Assembly (NCBI GenBank): GCA_019745395.1
Contig: JAIETG010000022.1
Span: 124,001 to 188,000, forward strand
From: Rhabdochlamydiaceae bacterium
GTDB taxonomy: Bacteria; Chlamydiota; Chlamydiia; Chlamydiales; Rhabdochlamydiaceae
Reading direction: 5' to 3'
Length of the DNA: 64,000 nucleotides
The notes under the pieces were generated by a model, which did not search any database, was not told where the DNA came from, and worked only from the letters and a program-made list of their open reading frames with translations. The first letter of the stretch is position 1. The number at the start of each line of letters is the position of its first letter. Positions 27,299-36,315 of this stretch are shown here, one piece after another. Position numbers and translations under genes: made by a program.

Positions 27299-27309
27299 GA
27301 AGCCTCTGC
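27168..27309 (+). repeat. direct repeat, copy 1 (3' end of the anchored-protein gene)
   Basis: Covers the membrane-anchor codons and the stop of the gene 26594-27298 plus eleven bases. It is nearly identical to 29169-29291 apart from a 9-base and an 11-base gap and a few substitutions. Confidence 0.85.
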
Positions 27310-27330
27310 AATTGCTTTATGTAATAATTT

Positions 27331-28911
27331 TTACAGCATAACGAATGGTGAAATCGCTGTGCTGTTTTTTCTTTTTATCTGTTTTTTTCTTGAAAAAGAC
27401 ATCCCTACAGCAAGAATTTTTCTGTCTTTGCCAAGAAAAGGCTCATAGTATTTTTGTTTTTCTATTTGATCTATTCCAATTTCTGGAGACTCATTCATTT
27501 TAAGTTCTAAAATGTAAATGACATTAGGAAGCTCTAGAATAAGATCCATCCTTCCAATGCTTGTTATACGTTCGGATTGTACTTCTATACCGGCAGCTGA
27601 AAAGATTGTTTGTAAAAGAGCGTGATAGAATTTTTCATCATTCATATGGAGAGGATAGGGGATATCGCTTAAAATATTCGTTAAAACCGCCACGACATCT
27701 TCCATTTTTTCCTGCACTAAAAAGCCATAAATTTTACCAATAAGAGGATTGATGTGAGTGGTAGCTTTATGAGTAATTAGTGCAACCAAATGCCTTTGAA
27801 ATGAAGCTCTCACTTCCAAGTTTGGATATTTTAACTGATAGTTTCTTGTTAAAGAATCGTAAGATTCGATTGTTAAGTATCCCATCTGAAAAAGCAATGC
27901 TGGGAGTGGAAGACTTTCAATTTCAAACGTTTGTAATAAATCCCACGTTCCCTCTAATTGGTCTATATTTAGGAGAGCGCATTCATTCTGTCTTTCTTCT
28001 TTACTGAGTTCATCGAGTAATACTTGAGGAGTTGCAGACTCAAACCAAAAATTATGCAGCTCTTGAATATGCAAAGAACAAGTAAGGGAGAATGGACTGT
28101 AAATGGTAGGGGTTTTTTCCTTGAAGCAGTATCCATTATACCAGGTTTTAAGGTCTTTTCGCAAAGCTGAAAAAGGAACCTCTTTTTCTTGAGCCCAAGC
28201 CTTCATATGTTCTGTAAAATAGAGATCTACTTCTTCGTCTGTGTAGCCACAAATGTCGAAAAAATTCCTATTCATCGTGAGGTTGTCTAAGTTATTCAAT
28301 CCAGAAGAAAGCCCAGACTTGCTAAATGCGCTAATTCCAGTAACAAAAACAACTTCTATTTTTGCTTGAAGAGCCTTTACTACAGTAGAAAATTCCTTGA
28401 TAATTGTTCGAATATTCTTGGCAAGTTCAGTGGAGTGCAGCGCATGCAAGATAGGATAGTCATATTCATCAATTAAAAGAGCCACTCGACCAAACTTAGC
28501 ATGTAAAGCTATAGTAAGGGATGCTAAGGCATCTTTGACTCCGATGAAGTGCGTGGGCAATTCTAAATGATAGTCCGTAGCGATAGAGTTTAAAGCTTTG
28601 AGGAAAGACTGATTTAGCATTTCAGGGGTTTTGCTGTCTAAAGCCGAAAAATCCATTCGAATCACTCCATAAGGAGCCCAATTATAGCTGCTATCTGCAA
28701 TCCAAAGCCCATCAAAAAGCTCTTTTTTTCCTTGTAAAGCGGCTTCTAAAGTAGACACCAATAAAGATTTTCCAAATCTACGTGGACGGGAAAGGAAAGT
28801 TCTTCGGTGAGTCGTTAATAGGGTATAAACATGCTTTGTTTTATCTACATAGGCACAACCTCTTTTTCGCAGTTCAGGAAACTCACTGATTCCTATGGGG
28901 AGATTTTGCAT
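27331..28911 (-). CDS. AAA-ATPase-like protein with C-terminal PD-(D/E)XK nuclease-like domain
   Basis: ATG 28911 is chosen (GAGGAA upstream), giving 526 residues that start MQNLPIGISEFPELR, the usual opening of this family (AAA-ATPase_like plus PDDEXK_9). Walker A-like site SRPRRFGKSLL, Walker B VALLIDEYDYP, and a C-terminal GRMDLILELPNVIYILELK that carries the PD-(D/E)XK pattern (Asp, Glu-x-Lys). The family is widespread in Bacteroidetes and chlamydia-like bacteria, often in many copies, and its role is not settled. It lies between two copies of a neighbour's 3' end. Confidence 0.92.
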   Translation of the reverse strand: MQNLPIGISEFPELRKRGCAYVDKTKHVYTLLTTHRRTFLSRPRRFGKSLLVSTLEAALQGKKELFDGLWIADSSYNWAPYGVIRMDFSALDSKTPEMLNQSFLKALNSIATDYHLELPTHFIGVKDALASLTIALHAKFGRVALLIDEYDYPILHALHSTELAKNIRTIIKEFSTVVKALQAKIEVVFVTGISAFSKSGLSSGLNNLDNLTMNRNFFDICGYTDEEVDLYFTEHMKAWAQEKEVPFSALRKDLKTWYNGYCFKEKTPTIYSPFSLTCSLHIQELHNFWFESATPQVLLDELSKEERQNECALLNIDQLEGTWDLLQTFEIESLPLPALLFQMGYLTIESYDSLTRNYQLKYPNLEVRASFQRHLVALITHKATTHINPLIGKIYGFLVQEKMEDVVAVLTNILSDIPYPLHMNDEKFYHALLQTIFSAAGIEVQSERITSIGRMDLILELPNVIYILELKMNESPEIGIDQIEKQKYYEPFLGKDRKILAVGMSFSRKKQIKRKNSTAISPFVML

Positions 28912-29168
28912 GTTTATTCCTCTTCTTCCTCTTCTAAAGATATCGCTATTTCGTTTAAACATCAATCCGCAATGACGTGAAAATGCAGTAAATGTAGTAT
29001 TGGTTTTTTTAACGTCAAGCTATGCATTAGTAGATTTTTTTTAACATTTTCCCGATCTCTTTACAAGATGCACATGATACGCATTAGTTAAATTTTTATT
29101 TATTAAAATTTTAATGTTTAGTTTTCTTCTTTTACTCTCAATTTATCCGTGAGGAGAATTCTAGGACA

Positions 29169-29291
29169 AATTTCAAAATAGCTGGCGTAGTTGTTATTGC
29201 CATAGCAGTCATTGCGATAGCTGCCAAAGTTTACTGTGATAAACAGAAAGCAAAAGACTTAAGTGGCACTAAAAGCTTAAGAAGCCTCTGC
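29169..29291 (+). repeat. direct repeat, copy 2 (decayed 3' fragment of the anchored-protein gene)
   Basis: A second copy of the last ~120 bases of the gene 26594-27298, about 2 kb away, without the rest of that gene. It encodes the same anchor (GVVVIAIAVIAIAAKVYC), but an 11-base deletion shifts the frame after it, so it is a pseudogene fragment. Its last bases also encode the C-terminal residues and stop of the minus-strand MFS gene. The rest of the 28912-29276 gap is AT-rich with no gene seen. Confidence 0.85.
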
Positions 29292-30776
29292 TGTAACTTT
29301 GTTTTTTCGATGTTGCATCAAGTGTACGAAAGTAATGACAAATACGCCAACCATAATCCATCCCATTAGGTAAAAGCAGTCAGCTAGGGCTAATGCGTCG
29401 GATTGGACTTGTAACCCATTTTCGAGCAGCTGTCTAGTGCCTCCAGGAGACGGAGCATAGACAGACAGTTCCGACATAAATTCTTGAGTTTGCTCTGAAT
29501 AAGGAGTGAGCTGTTCTCCTAGACGTTCATGATAAAAAACCTTTCGTCGAATCCACACAGTTGTATAGCTAACAGATCCTATGGATCCAGCAATAAGGCG
29601 AACGGATTGAAAGAAGGCAAGCCCTAGCATAGAGTCTGCTTTAGGAAGAGATCTGAGGCAGACTATTAGAAGAGGGAATAGGAAGAAGGCAAGGCCAAAT
29701 CCAGCCAAAATACGAGCAAAAGTTAACCGTCCAAAATTTACTTCCGCATTAAAGGTTGTCGAGTAAAAACAAGAGACTGCAAAAAATCCGATAGCCAATA
29801 AGACTACCCATAAAGTAGTTACATGCTCAAACCAACGCTCTAATGCAGCAAATAGTATCCCTCCAGCTACAGCCATGTGAGATAAGATCAAAACAATCCA
29901 AAGGGGGGAGTATTTTGCATCGAGTTGAAGCCATAAAGCCAAAAGAAGGATCATTCCGAAATAGGCAGAAAATAGAAAAAAGACGCAAAAAATAGACAAG
30001 GCAAAAGTCGGAATTTTTAAAAGGTAGAGGGCTAGAAAAGGTTTTTCGTGAGATAATTCCCATAAGATGAAAAATATAAGACATAACAAAGCCACAGACA
30101 AAAGAACGCAGATAAGGGGGCTGCGAAACCAATCTAGTTGTTGTCCTAAGGCAATAGCTGTAACTAAAGATCCGATTCCTAGCACATAAAAAACATACCC
30201 AATCCAGTCAAATGATTGATTAGAGGGGGGATGAGGAGTTTTATGGTGATAGAGAATGCACGCCAGGATAATTAGGAAAGGCAGTTGCGAAAAATAGACC
30301 CAAGTCCAATGAATTTCGTAGGCAACCCACCCTCCAAAGCATGCGGCAAGAACTGGTGTTACAGTCATAATCAATGCTAAATAAGCAAGCATCCTATTTT
30401 TTTGTTCTGTCGAAGTGTGCTCCTGAAGAAGGCCAAAGCTTACGGGAAAAAAGATTCCCGAGGCAAGCCCTGCTAAAAAACGAAACAGTACAAAGAAAAA
30501 AAATGTAGGAGCTATTGCGCATAAATACGTAGTAATAATAAAACAGATCAAGGAAAACAAAAGTACTTGAAGTCTTCCAAAACGCCTTCCTAGCTCGCCT
30601 CCTAGGGCAAAGAGCAGGGCATTTCCTAGTCCAAAAAAACAGACTCCATACATTGCAATTTCTGGAGATCCTCCCAGGTCTGACACAATGTATCCACCTC
30701 CCATGAGCGAAGAGGTGAAATTGAATACAGCAAAGAAAGCGAGAGAGTATAAACAGAGCTGTAGCAACTTAGTCAT
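29277..30776 (-). CDS. MFS drug efflux transporter, DHA2/EmrB type
   Basis: 499 residues with about 14 membrane segments, the DHA2 number. The loop after the second segment has the MFS pattern GGELGRRFGRLQVLL and the fifth helix region has LALIMTVTPVLAACFGGW. It sits last in a three-gene run with an EmrA-like fusion protein and an outer membrane factor, overlapping the fusion gene by eight bases, so it is the inner-membrane pump of a tripartite exporter driven by protons. The substrate is not predictable. Its stop lies inside the direct repeat at 29169-29291. Confidence 0.9.
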   Translation of the reverse strand: MTKLLQLCLYSLAFFAVFNFTSSLMGGGYIVSDLGGSPEIAMYGVCFFGLGNALLFALGGELGRRFGRLQVLLFSLICFIITTYLCAIAPTFFFFVLFRFLAGLASGIFFPVSFGLLQEHTSTEQKNRMLAYLALIMTVTPVLAACFGGWVAYEIHWTWVYFSQLPFLIILACILYHHKTPHPPSNQSFDWIGYVFYVLGIGSLVTAIALGQQLDWFRSPLICVLLSVALLCLIFFILWELSHEKPFLALYLLKIPTFALSIFCVFFLFSAYFGMILLLALWLQLDAKYSPLWIVLILSHMAVAGGILFAALERWFEHVTTLWVVLLAIGFFAVSCFYSTTFNAEVNFGRLTFARILAGFGLAFFLFPLLIVCLRSLPKADSMLGLAFFQSVRLIAGSIGSVSYTTVWIRRKVFYHERLGEQLTPYSEQTQEFMSELSVYAPSPGGTRQLLENGLQVQSDALALADCFYLMGWIMVGVFVITFVHLMQHRKNKVTAEAS

Positions 30777-31965
30777 CTAAGTTCTCCGGCATCTGCAAAA
30801 CGTTTTTAGCATACTCTTGTAAAGAAGGGTCCATATTGGTCTCTATGATCTGATCGATCCATCCGAGATCTCCTTCTTCTTCTTTTTTAAAAATATCCGT
30901 TACATATGAGGGAGATCCTTTAGGCGAAGCTGGAACCAAAGCTCCAGGAGCTTTGAGATCGACGATAGCTTCCATAGAAAGACCAATGCGCAAAGGGTGA
31001 GCTCTTAATTCACTTTCCTCTAGCTCTACGCGGACTGGAAGCCTTTGCACGATCTTGATCCAGTTTCCGGAAAGATTTTGAGGAGGGAGTATGGAGAAGG
31101 CGTTTCCAGCGCCCCCAGGAAGTCCTGCAATCCTTCCGTGAAATTTAGTTTCATAACCGTAAAGGTCTGACGTGATTTGCACAGGTTGACCAATGCGCAT
31201 CCTTTTCATTTGCGTTTCTTTAAAGTTTGCATTTACCCAAATTTGATCGAGAGGAATGATGGCCATAAGAGGCTGCCCTGATGGGACCCACATACCAACT
31301 TGGATCGATCTTTGGGCAACAAGTCCTTGGACAGGGGAGTAGATATTACATCGGTATAGATCTACCCATGCTTGTCTGGCTTGAGAAACTGCAACTAAGA
31401 CAGAGGGATTTTCCCTAATGGAAGTTCCTTGAACGAGAGAATATGCTTTTTCTAATAAGACTTCCGACATGTGTAAAAGGAAAAATGAGCTTCGTAAAGC
31501 GGCTTCTGCATGCTCGAAGTCTTCTATGGAAACTCCGCCAGCTTCAAGTACAAAATTTCTATGCTCATAATCTTGCGCAGTTTTGATGAATTCAGCTTTT
31601 CTAGCTTCCACTTCTGCTTGTAAGGCAAAAACAGCGTGAAAATTTTGGCAGACTTCCCGCACTTTCTCTGCTAAATTTTCTTGAGCTTTCTGTAGGGCTA
31701 TTTTGGCATCTGTTTCATCCAGTTGTACAATAAGTTGTCCTTTTTCCACTAAATAGGTGTCATCAGTTAAGATAGATTTAACAAATCCTGGAATGAGTGG
31801 CGTTAGCATAACCTGGTTTCCCTGGACGTAAGCATCGTCTGTATAGGCTCGATCTTTCCAGTAAAACCACCAGTATAAAAAACCTGCTAAGAGTAGAAGA
31901 GCTGTGATCCCCCAATAAATCCAAGCCATACGTTTTCTTTTGGGTAAGGAGGAAAAATAGCTCAT
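30769..31965 (-). CDS. HlyD/EmrA-type membrane fusion protein
   Basis: ATG 31965 overlaps the stop of the outer membrane factor gene (ATGA). 398 residues: one N-terminal membrane segment (about 14-34), the first lipoyl half (DDAYVQGNQVMLTPLIPG), a long coiled-coil hairpin (about 90-190), the second lipoyl half (IYSPVQGLVAQRSIQVG) and a beta-barrel region (VNANFKETQMKRMRIGQPV). This is the EmrA/HlyD order. It links the MFS pump to the outer membrane channel. Confidence 0.92.
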   Translation of the reverse strand: MSYFSSLPKRKRMAWIYWGITALLLLAGFLYWWFYWKDRAYTDDAYVQGNQVMLTPLIPGFVKSILTDDTYLVEKGQLIVQLDETDAKIALQKAQENLAEKVREVCQNFHAVFALQAEVEARKAEFIKTAQDYEHRNFVLEAGGVSIEDFEHAEAALRSSFFLLHMSEVLLEKAYSLVQGTSIRENPSVLVAVSQARQAWVDLYRCNIYSPVQGLVAQRSIQVGMWVPSGQPLMAIIPLDQIWVNANFKETQMKRMRIGQPVQITSDLYGYETKFHGRIAGLPGGAGNAFSILPPQNLSGNWIKIVQRLPVRVELEESELRAHPLRIGLSMEAIVDLKAPGALVPASPKGSPSYVTDIFKKEEEGDLGWIDQIIETNMDPSLQEYAKNVLQMPENLDD

Positions 31966-33425
31966 GAGTCCTCCCGAGCAATGGGAAGAACGGGAGAAAT
32001 ATACCCTCCGCCTAGAGATTTGATCAGTTGGACTGCAAAGGTGTATTGATGATATGTAAAATCCGTTTCTTCCAGCTTGCTTTCGATCCATTTCTCTTCA
32101 TAGTCTAAGAAGGCGAATTGGGAGTCCAGGCCCCCTTCGCATCGCAATGCCGTAAGATTCCAACGTTTAAGTCTATCTTGGACTCTTTGTATCTGTTGTT
32201 TTTTTTGAGCGTATGCCATTTGTAGCTTTGAGACGACATCTGCTACTTCTTGAGCGCTAGTTAAAATAAGATTGTTATATTCGTAGATTGCTTGATCAAA
32301 TGAGGCTTTTTTGGCTCTTATATTGGCTCGAATTGCTCCAGCTGTATACATCGGAAGGCTAAGAGTGGGATGTAGTCCTGCAGATTTTGAGGCGTTTTGT
32401 AAAAGAGTGTTCCACGCTACGCTTTTGACGCCCGTAAAGGCCATCAAATTGATGTCTGGGAAAAATTCTGCTTTAGCAACTCCCACTTCATGCGCCAGAG
32501 AATCTGCTCTCCAAATCTGCATCATCAGATCCGGACGCCTTGAAAGAAGTTCAATGGAAAGGTTTTGAGGAAGAGGAAGTGTTTTAGGTGGATCTTGAGG
32601 AAGAACTTCTAAAGAAATATCAACATCAGGTCCTTGTCCTACGAGGATATTGATGAGATGCGATTGCAATTGTATCTCATCTTCCATAGAGGCTAAATAT
32701 TGCGCTACTTCTTGGAGCTGCTCGTCTCCTAGTAAAGGTTCGAATGCGGAAAAAAGAGCTCCTTCTTTCATGTCATTTTGTAGTTGTAGGCGCTGTTTGC
32801 GTACACTGTAGAGCTTTTCGTAGAGTTTTTGTTTTTCTAGAGCTGTTACAAGGGCGAAGTAGGCTTGCGCAAGAGATGTGGTAACAGTAAGCTCCACTTG
32901 TTTTTTTTCAGCTTCTCTAGCTTTCCATTCTCCAATCGCTGCCCGAAAACGGTTCCTGTTTTTACTCCAAAAATCAAATTCATAATTAAATGCAAATAAG
33001 AGGTCCACTTCAAACCCATGCAAGGGAAGAGTGGGATTTAAAAGATGCATCAGTTCGTGTTCACTGAAATAACGGTAAGAGTCTCCGGCATTAAAATAAA
33101 GCGTAGGGAAAAGTTTGGATTTAGTAACAAGTGCAGCCTGTCTAGCTTGCTCTACCCAGCTTTGAAGAGAAAGAATCGTTGGATTCTGAGCGAGAGCTTT
33201 TTCCATCCAATCTGATAAAACAGGAGTTTCAAAGCTGTTCCACCAATCAGAGTCAGGCCAGTTTCCTTCAGTTAGTACTCCTGATTCCAATCCTTGTTTT
33301 TGACTTTTTGTAAGTGAGGGACTCGCTGCTACATGTTCTTGTTTTTCTGCTTTGCTCATGGATACACACCCTGATAAAGTCAGCAAGCAAGCGATAGAAG
33401 CTTTTTTATAAAAAGCAGAAAACAT
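31962..33425 (-). CDS. outer membrane efflux lipoprotein (NodT/OprM type)
   Basis: 487 residues with a lipoprotein signal (ACLLTLSGC, lipid-bearing Cys at about 20) and two TolC-type repeats, each with long helices and short beta strands; the RRPDLMMQIWRADSLAHEVGVAKAEFFPDINL run is the family signature, spread over more than one motif. It forms the trimeric exit channel. First gene of the efflux operon, coupled by ATGA to the fusion protein gene. Confidence 0.92.
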   Translation of the reverse strand: MFSAFYKKASIACLLTLSGCVSMSKAEKQEHVAASPSLTKSQKQGLESGVLTEGNWPDSDWWNSFETPVLSDWMEKALAQNPTILSLQSWVEQARQAALVTKSKLFPTLYFNAGDSYRYFSEHELMHLLNPTLPLHGFEVDLLFAFNYEFDFWSKNRNRFRAAIGEWKAREAEKKQVELTVTTSLAQAYFALVTALEKQKLYEKLYSVRKQRLQLQNDMKEGALFSAFEPLLGDEQLQEVAQYLASMEDEIQLQSHLINILVGQGPDVDISLEVLPQDPPKTLPLPQNLSIELLSRRPDLMMQIWRADSLAHEVGVAKAEFFPDINLMAFTGVKSVAWNTLLQNASKSAGLHPTLSLPMYTAGAIRANIRAKKASFDQAIYEYNNLILTSAQEVADVVSKLQMAYAQKKQQIQRVQDRLKRWNLTALRCEGGLDSQFAFLDYEEKWIESKLEETDFTYHQYTFAVQLIKSLGGGYISPVLPIAREDS

Positions 33426-33511
33426 GCATTATCCCTGTAATATCCCATCAATTAATTGATGTATTACAATAAGAGATTATTGTCTAGGGAATGCTAGTAT
33501 TGAATAAATAA

Positions 33512-33535
33512 AAGAGTCGTTGAAAAACGACTCTT
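33512..33535 (-). terminator. terminator of the FKBP gene
   Basis: A perfect 10-bp stem (AAGAGTCGTT/AACGACTCTT) with a GAAA-type loop, four bases past the minus-strand stop and followed on that strand by TTATTTATT. Confidence 0.8.
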
Positions 33536-33539
33536 AAAA

Positions 33540-34175
33540 TTATTGAACAGCAGGTTGAGGATTGATAGAAAGAAGTTCTATCTCAAATACCAGCGTTGTA
33601 TTAGGTCCGATGAACTGACCAAACCCTTGTTCTCCATAAGCTAGGTAAGCTGGAATTACTAATTCCCATCGATCTCCGGTTTTCATGAGTTGTAGAGCCT
33701 CTGACCAGCCTGGGATTACGCGATTGACTGGAAGTACTTGAGGTTGCTTTCTTTCATAGGAGCTATCAAACACTTGACCTTCTATAAATTGACCTTTGTA
33801 GTGAATGCTCACAGTGTCAAAAAGTGTGGGCTTTGTAGTCCCGGTTCCTGATTTTAAAACTTTGTACTGAAGGCCGCTTGGCAGAGTGACAACTCCAGCT
33901 TTGCTTTTATTGGCTTGGAGGAAGTCTTCTCCGTCTTTTTTGTTTTTTTCAGCAAGCTGAGCGACATATTGCTTTTGCTGCATTTCGATTTGTTGCCGTA
34001 GAGTTGCTAGGATAGACATCATTTCTTGTTCTGGAATACGAGACTCGACATCTTGGATGCCATCTTGAAATCCGCCAAGCAAAAGATCCATGTCGATATC
34101 TGAAAACTGCGTTTTTAAATTCTTCCCCATTTCAAATCCAATGCAGTAACTGACTTTTTCTTTCGTATTTTTCAT
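33540..34175 (-). CDS. FKBP-type peptidyl-prolyl isomerase (Mip/FkpA-like)
   Basis: 211 residues: a helical dimerisation part (about 1-95, with GFEMGKNL) and an FKBP domain (about 105-205). FKBP residues visible include VSIHYKG, FDSSYERKQP, VIPGWSEALQLMKTGDRWELVIP and AYGEQG. No signal peptide is seen in the chosen frame (start ATG 34175), unlike typical Mip proteins, so it may act in the cytosol unless another export route is used. Diverges from the RluA gene. Confidence 0.92.
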   Translation of the reverse strand: MKNTKEKVSYCIGFEMGKNLKTQFSDIDMDLLLGGFQDGIQDVESRIPEQEMMSILATLRQQIEMQQKQYVAQLAEKNKKDGEDFLQANKSKAGVVTLPSGLQYKVLKSGTGTTKPTLFDTVSIHYKGQFIEGQVFDSSYERKQPQVLPVNRVIPGWSEALQLMKTGDRWELVIPAYLAYGEQGFGQFIGPNTTLVFEIELLSINPQPAVQ

Positions 34176-34304
34176 GAAATGCTCCTAAAAAAATTGAATG
34201 GACAACGTATATCTCAATCTTTAAAATCTTTCAAGTGCAGAAATCTCCTTTTCCTTCAAAGGGGAATCTGCTATTCTTATTGGCCGTTGACAAGGAATTT
34301 TTGC

Positions 34305-35141
34305 ATGCAGTGGACTAATACAAAGACCCAGCCTCTATTAGAAGCTTTGAAGGAGGGATTTCCTGAGAGTTCTTCTAATACCCTTCGTTCTTGGATCGCA
34401 GATCAAAGAATCACTATTAATGAAAAAACAGTTTCTCACGCCAAGCAAATGGTCTATCCAGGAGAAACAATTTTATTGGGTAAAAGAAAAATTTACATGG
34501 AAGAGGGGATTGAAATCCTTTACGAAGACAAGCATTTGATTGTCTTGTGTAAGCCTGCTGGAATTTTGAGTGTAGCTACTGAGCATGATCTTTTCCAAAA
34601 TGTGCATACTTATCTTAAAGAAAGATTGGATAGAAGAGTCTTTCCTGTGCACAGACTTGATCGAGAGGCTTCAGGCGTTATGGTTTTTGCCTACACGGAA
34701 GAAGCTCAGAAACATTTAAAAAAACAATTTGAAGAACACTCGATTTTGCGCAACTATATAGCTGTTGTAGAAGGAGAGCTCAAGCCATCTCAGGGTACTT
34801 GGCAAAGTTATCTATACGAAGATGGGAACTTTTTTGTTCGCAGCATAGTAAATACTACTCTTGGAGAGAAAGCTACTACGCATTATAAAGTCATTCAATA
34901 TGGCAAAAAAACAACTACACTTCTTGTTACTCTAGAAACAGGTAGAAAAAATCAGATCCGTGTACATTGCTCTGAAGCGGGACATCCGATTCTTGGAGAT
35001 AAAAAATACAAGGCCACTACTAAGTTCGAAGGAAGAGTTGCTCTACATGCTTGTAAATTGGGCTTCCAACATCCGATCTTAGAAAAACCCATGTGCTTTG
35101 AAAAAGCTGTTTCTAAGGATTTTGAGCCGTATCTTCCTTGA
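34305..35141 (+). CDS. RluA-family pseudouridine synthase
   Basis: ATG 34305 is chosen because AAGGA lies eight bases upstream; the longer frame from 34179 overlaps the promoter region and encodes an unlikely N-terminus. 278 residues: an N-terminal S4-like RNA-binding part (RSWIADQRITINEK), then the catalytic domain with the HRLDREASGVMVFA motif holding the catalytic Asp, and the closing GRKNQIRVHCSEAGHPILGD block. It makes pseudouridine in rRNA or tRNA; which site cannot be told. Confidence 0.93.
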   Translation: MQWTNTKTQPLLEALKEGFPESSSNTLRSWIADQRITINEKTVSHAKQMVYPGETILLGKRKIYMEEGIEILYEDKHLIVLCKPAGILSVATEHDLFQNVHTYLKERLDRRVFPVHRLDREASGVMVFAYTEEAQKHLKKQFEEHSILRNYIAVVEGELKPSQGTWQSYLYEDGNFFVRSIVNTTLGEKATTHYKVIQYGKKTTTLLVTLETGRKNQIRVHCSEAGHPILGDKKYKATTKFEGRVALHACKLGFQHPILEKPMCFEKAVSKDFEPYLP

Positions 35142-35152
35142 TTCTAAAGATT

Positions 35153-35182
35153 TGCCCTGCCCTAATATATTAGGGCGTGGCA
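35153..35182 (+). terminator. terminator of the RluA-family gene
   Basis: The 18-base palindrome GCCCTAATATATTAGGGC (35159-35176) extended by TTGCC/GGCAA gives a long stem, 12 bases after the stop and followed by TCATTTTCTTCT. Confidence 0.7.
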
Positions 35183-35297
35183 ATCGTCATTTTCTTCTAT
35201 AGATCTAAGTTTTTAAAAATTGCATATAACGTGAAATTGAAAAAAACAGATCATTTTTACATGAATAATTGAAAAATCTTTAAATGAAGGATGTTTC

Positions 35298-35491
35298 ATG
35301 TTTGCTAAGCTGTTTTTTTTGCTATAGCTGCACTATTCGTGCTGGTATTTTCAGGACTCTTGAAGAAGAAATTTCAGCGCTTTTTCCTTAGCTTGTCATT
35401 AGTTGCGGCTTTGGGTTTTAATTTAAGTGAGCACCATCAAAAGTCCTATGCCGATCATGGTTGTAGCAAAGATCTTTCTGAGAAGTTTTGA
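35298..35491 (+). pseudogene. possible small membrane-protein gene split at a T8 run
   Basis: ATG 35298 has GAAGGA upstream and reads MFAKLFFLL then a stop. One extra T in the eight-T run at 35313-35320 would continue as a hydrophobic 64-residue peptide (FAIAALFVLVFSGLLKKK and so on) to the stop at 35489-35491. Either a frameshifted remnant, a slippage-dependent gene, or chance. Its predicted end overlaps the TauE gene. Confidence 0.25.
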
Positions 35492-36214
35492 GGGAATGGA
35501 GTGAGCGAGTTTTACTCCATAAAAAGATGCGAAAAGGCTTCCGAAGCTGATCAAAAGAAAAGCGGGTAAGTAGATGTATCCTAAGCATCCTGAAATACAC
35601 TCCTGGCTTCTTGAAGCTAGAAAGTATCCTATGGCGCCGCCTAGGCTGATAAGGCAAGAAGTGGCGCAAGATGTGCCGATAGCTCTTTTTTCAGGCGTGT
35701 GAAAATATAAGAGCGATGGAACCATTAAAAAGCCTCCGCCAATTCCTAAGAGATTCGAAAGGGTAGAAATTCCTCCAGAAATTAAGGTCCATATTCCGTA
35801 AGAGGGAAGAGAGTTTTGTCTAGGAGAAACTCTTGCAGATTTTATAAAGGTAATCCCAATAAAACAGGCGAAAAACCCGAAGAATGTTTTCAAAAGATCG
35901 CTGGGTAGGCCTTTGGCAATCCCAGCTCCTATGAAGCATCCCAATAAAATTCCTAGAAGAGATTTGTGTGCAATCTTCCAATCTACAGAACGTTTTTTAT
36001 TGTGAAAATAGGTAGCAGAAAAGGTGTTTACTACCATCGCTGCAAGTGAAGTTCCAATCGCCATATGCATCATATGTTGCTCTGGAAATGCTTCCCAGGA
36101 AAATAGGAGTAAGAGCGCTGGAACGGTGATAGTGCCTCCTCCAATGCCTAAAAGCGCCCCTAAAGTGCCTGAAATTACTCCGATAAGAAGATAGCATGGG
36201 AAAAACGTGTACAT
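35423..36214 (-). CDS. TauE/SafE-family membrane permease
   Basis: 263 residues with about eight membrane segments in two halves. Both halves carry the family motif: LGIGGGTITVPALLLL in the first and LGIGGGFLMVPSLLYF in the second. These proteins move sulfite, sulfoacetate or related organic anions out of (or into) the cell; the substrate here is open. Single gene, start ATG 36214. Confidence 0.9.
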   Translation of the reverse strand: MYTFFPCYLLIGVISGTLGALLGIGGGTITVPALLLLFSWEAFPEQHMMHMAIGTSLAAMVVNTFSATYFHNKKRSVDWKIAHKSLLGILLGCFIGAGIAKGLPSDLLKTFFGFFACFIGITFIKSARVSPRQNSLPSYGIWTLISGGISTLSNLLGIGGGFLMVPSLLYFHTPEKRAIGTSCATSCLISLGGAIGYFLASRSQECISGCLGYIYLPAFLLISFGSLFASFYGVKLAHSIPSKLLRKIFATTMIGIGLLMVLT

Positions 36215-36261
36215 AGAGGGCTCCTGACTGGGGATGTCATTGTATCTTTTTAGATGATTTT

Positions 36262-36294
36262 AGCAACTCCTTCTTAGTGGTGGATGGAGTTGCT
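36262..36294. terminator. hairpin between the TauE-like and ankyrin genes
   Basis: AGCAACTCC/GGAGTTGCT stem with a 15-base loop, 21 bases past the stop of the minus-strand ankyrin gene. The T-run is on the plus-strand side (ATTTTT), so its orientation as a terminator is uncertain. Confidence 0.45.
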
Positions 36295-36315
36295 ATTTTT
36301 AAATTATACAGAAGT

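Noticed and set aside
27331-28911. A complete transposon or insertion sequence around the AAA-ATPase gene
   Set aside because: There is no transposase and no terminal inverted repeats; only a duplicated neighbour tail is seen.
34179-34304. N-terminal extension of the RluA-family protein
   Set aside because: It overlaps the divergent promoter region, does not resemble the family N-terminus, and ATG 34305 has AAGGA at good spacing.
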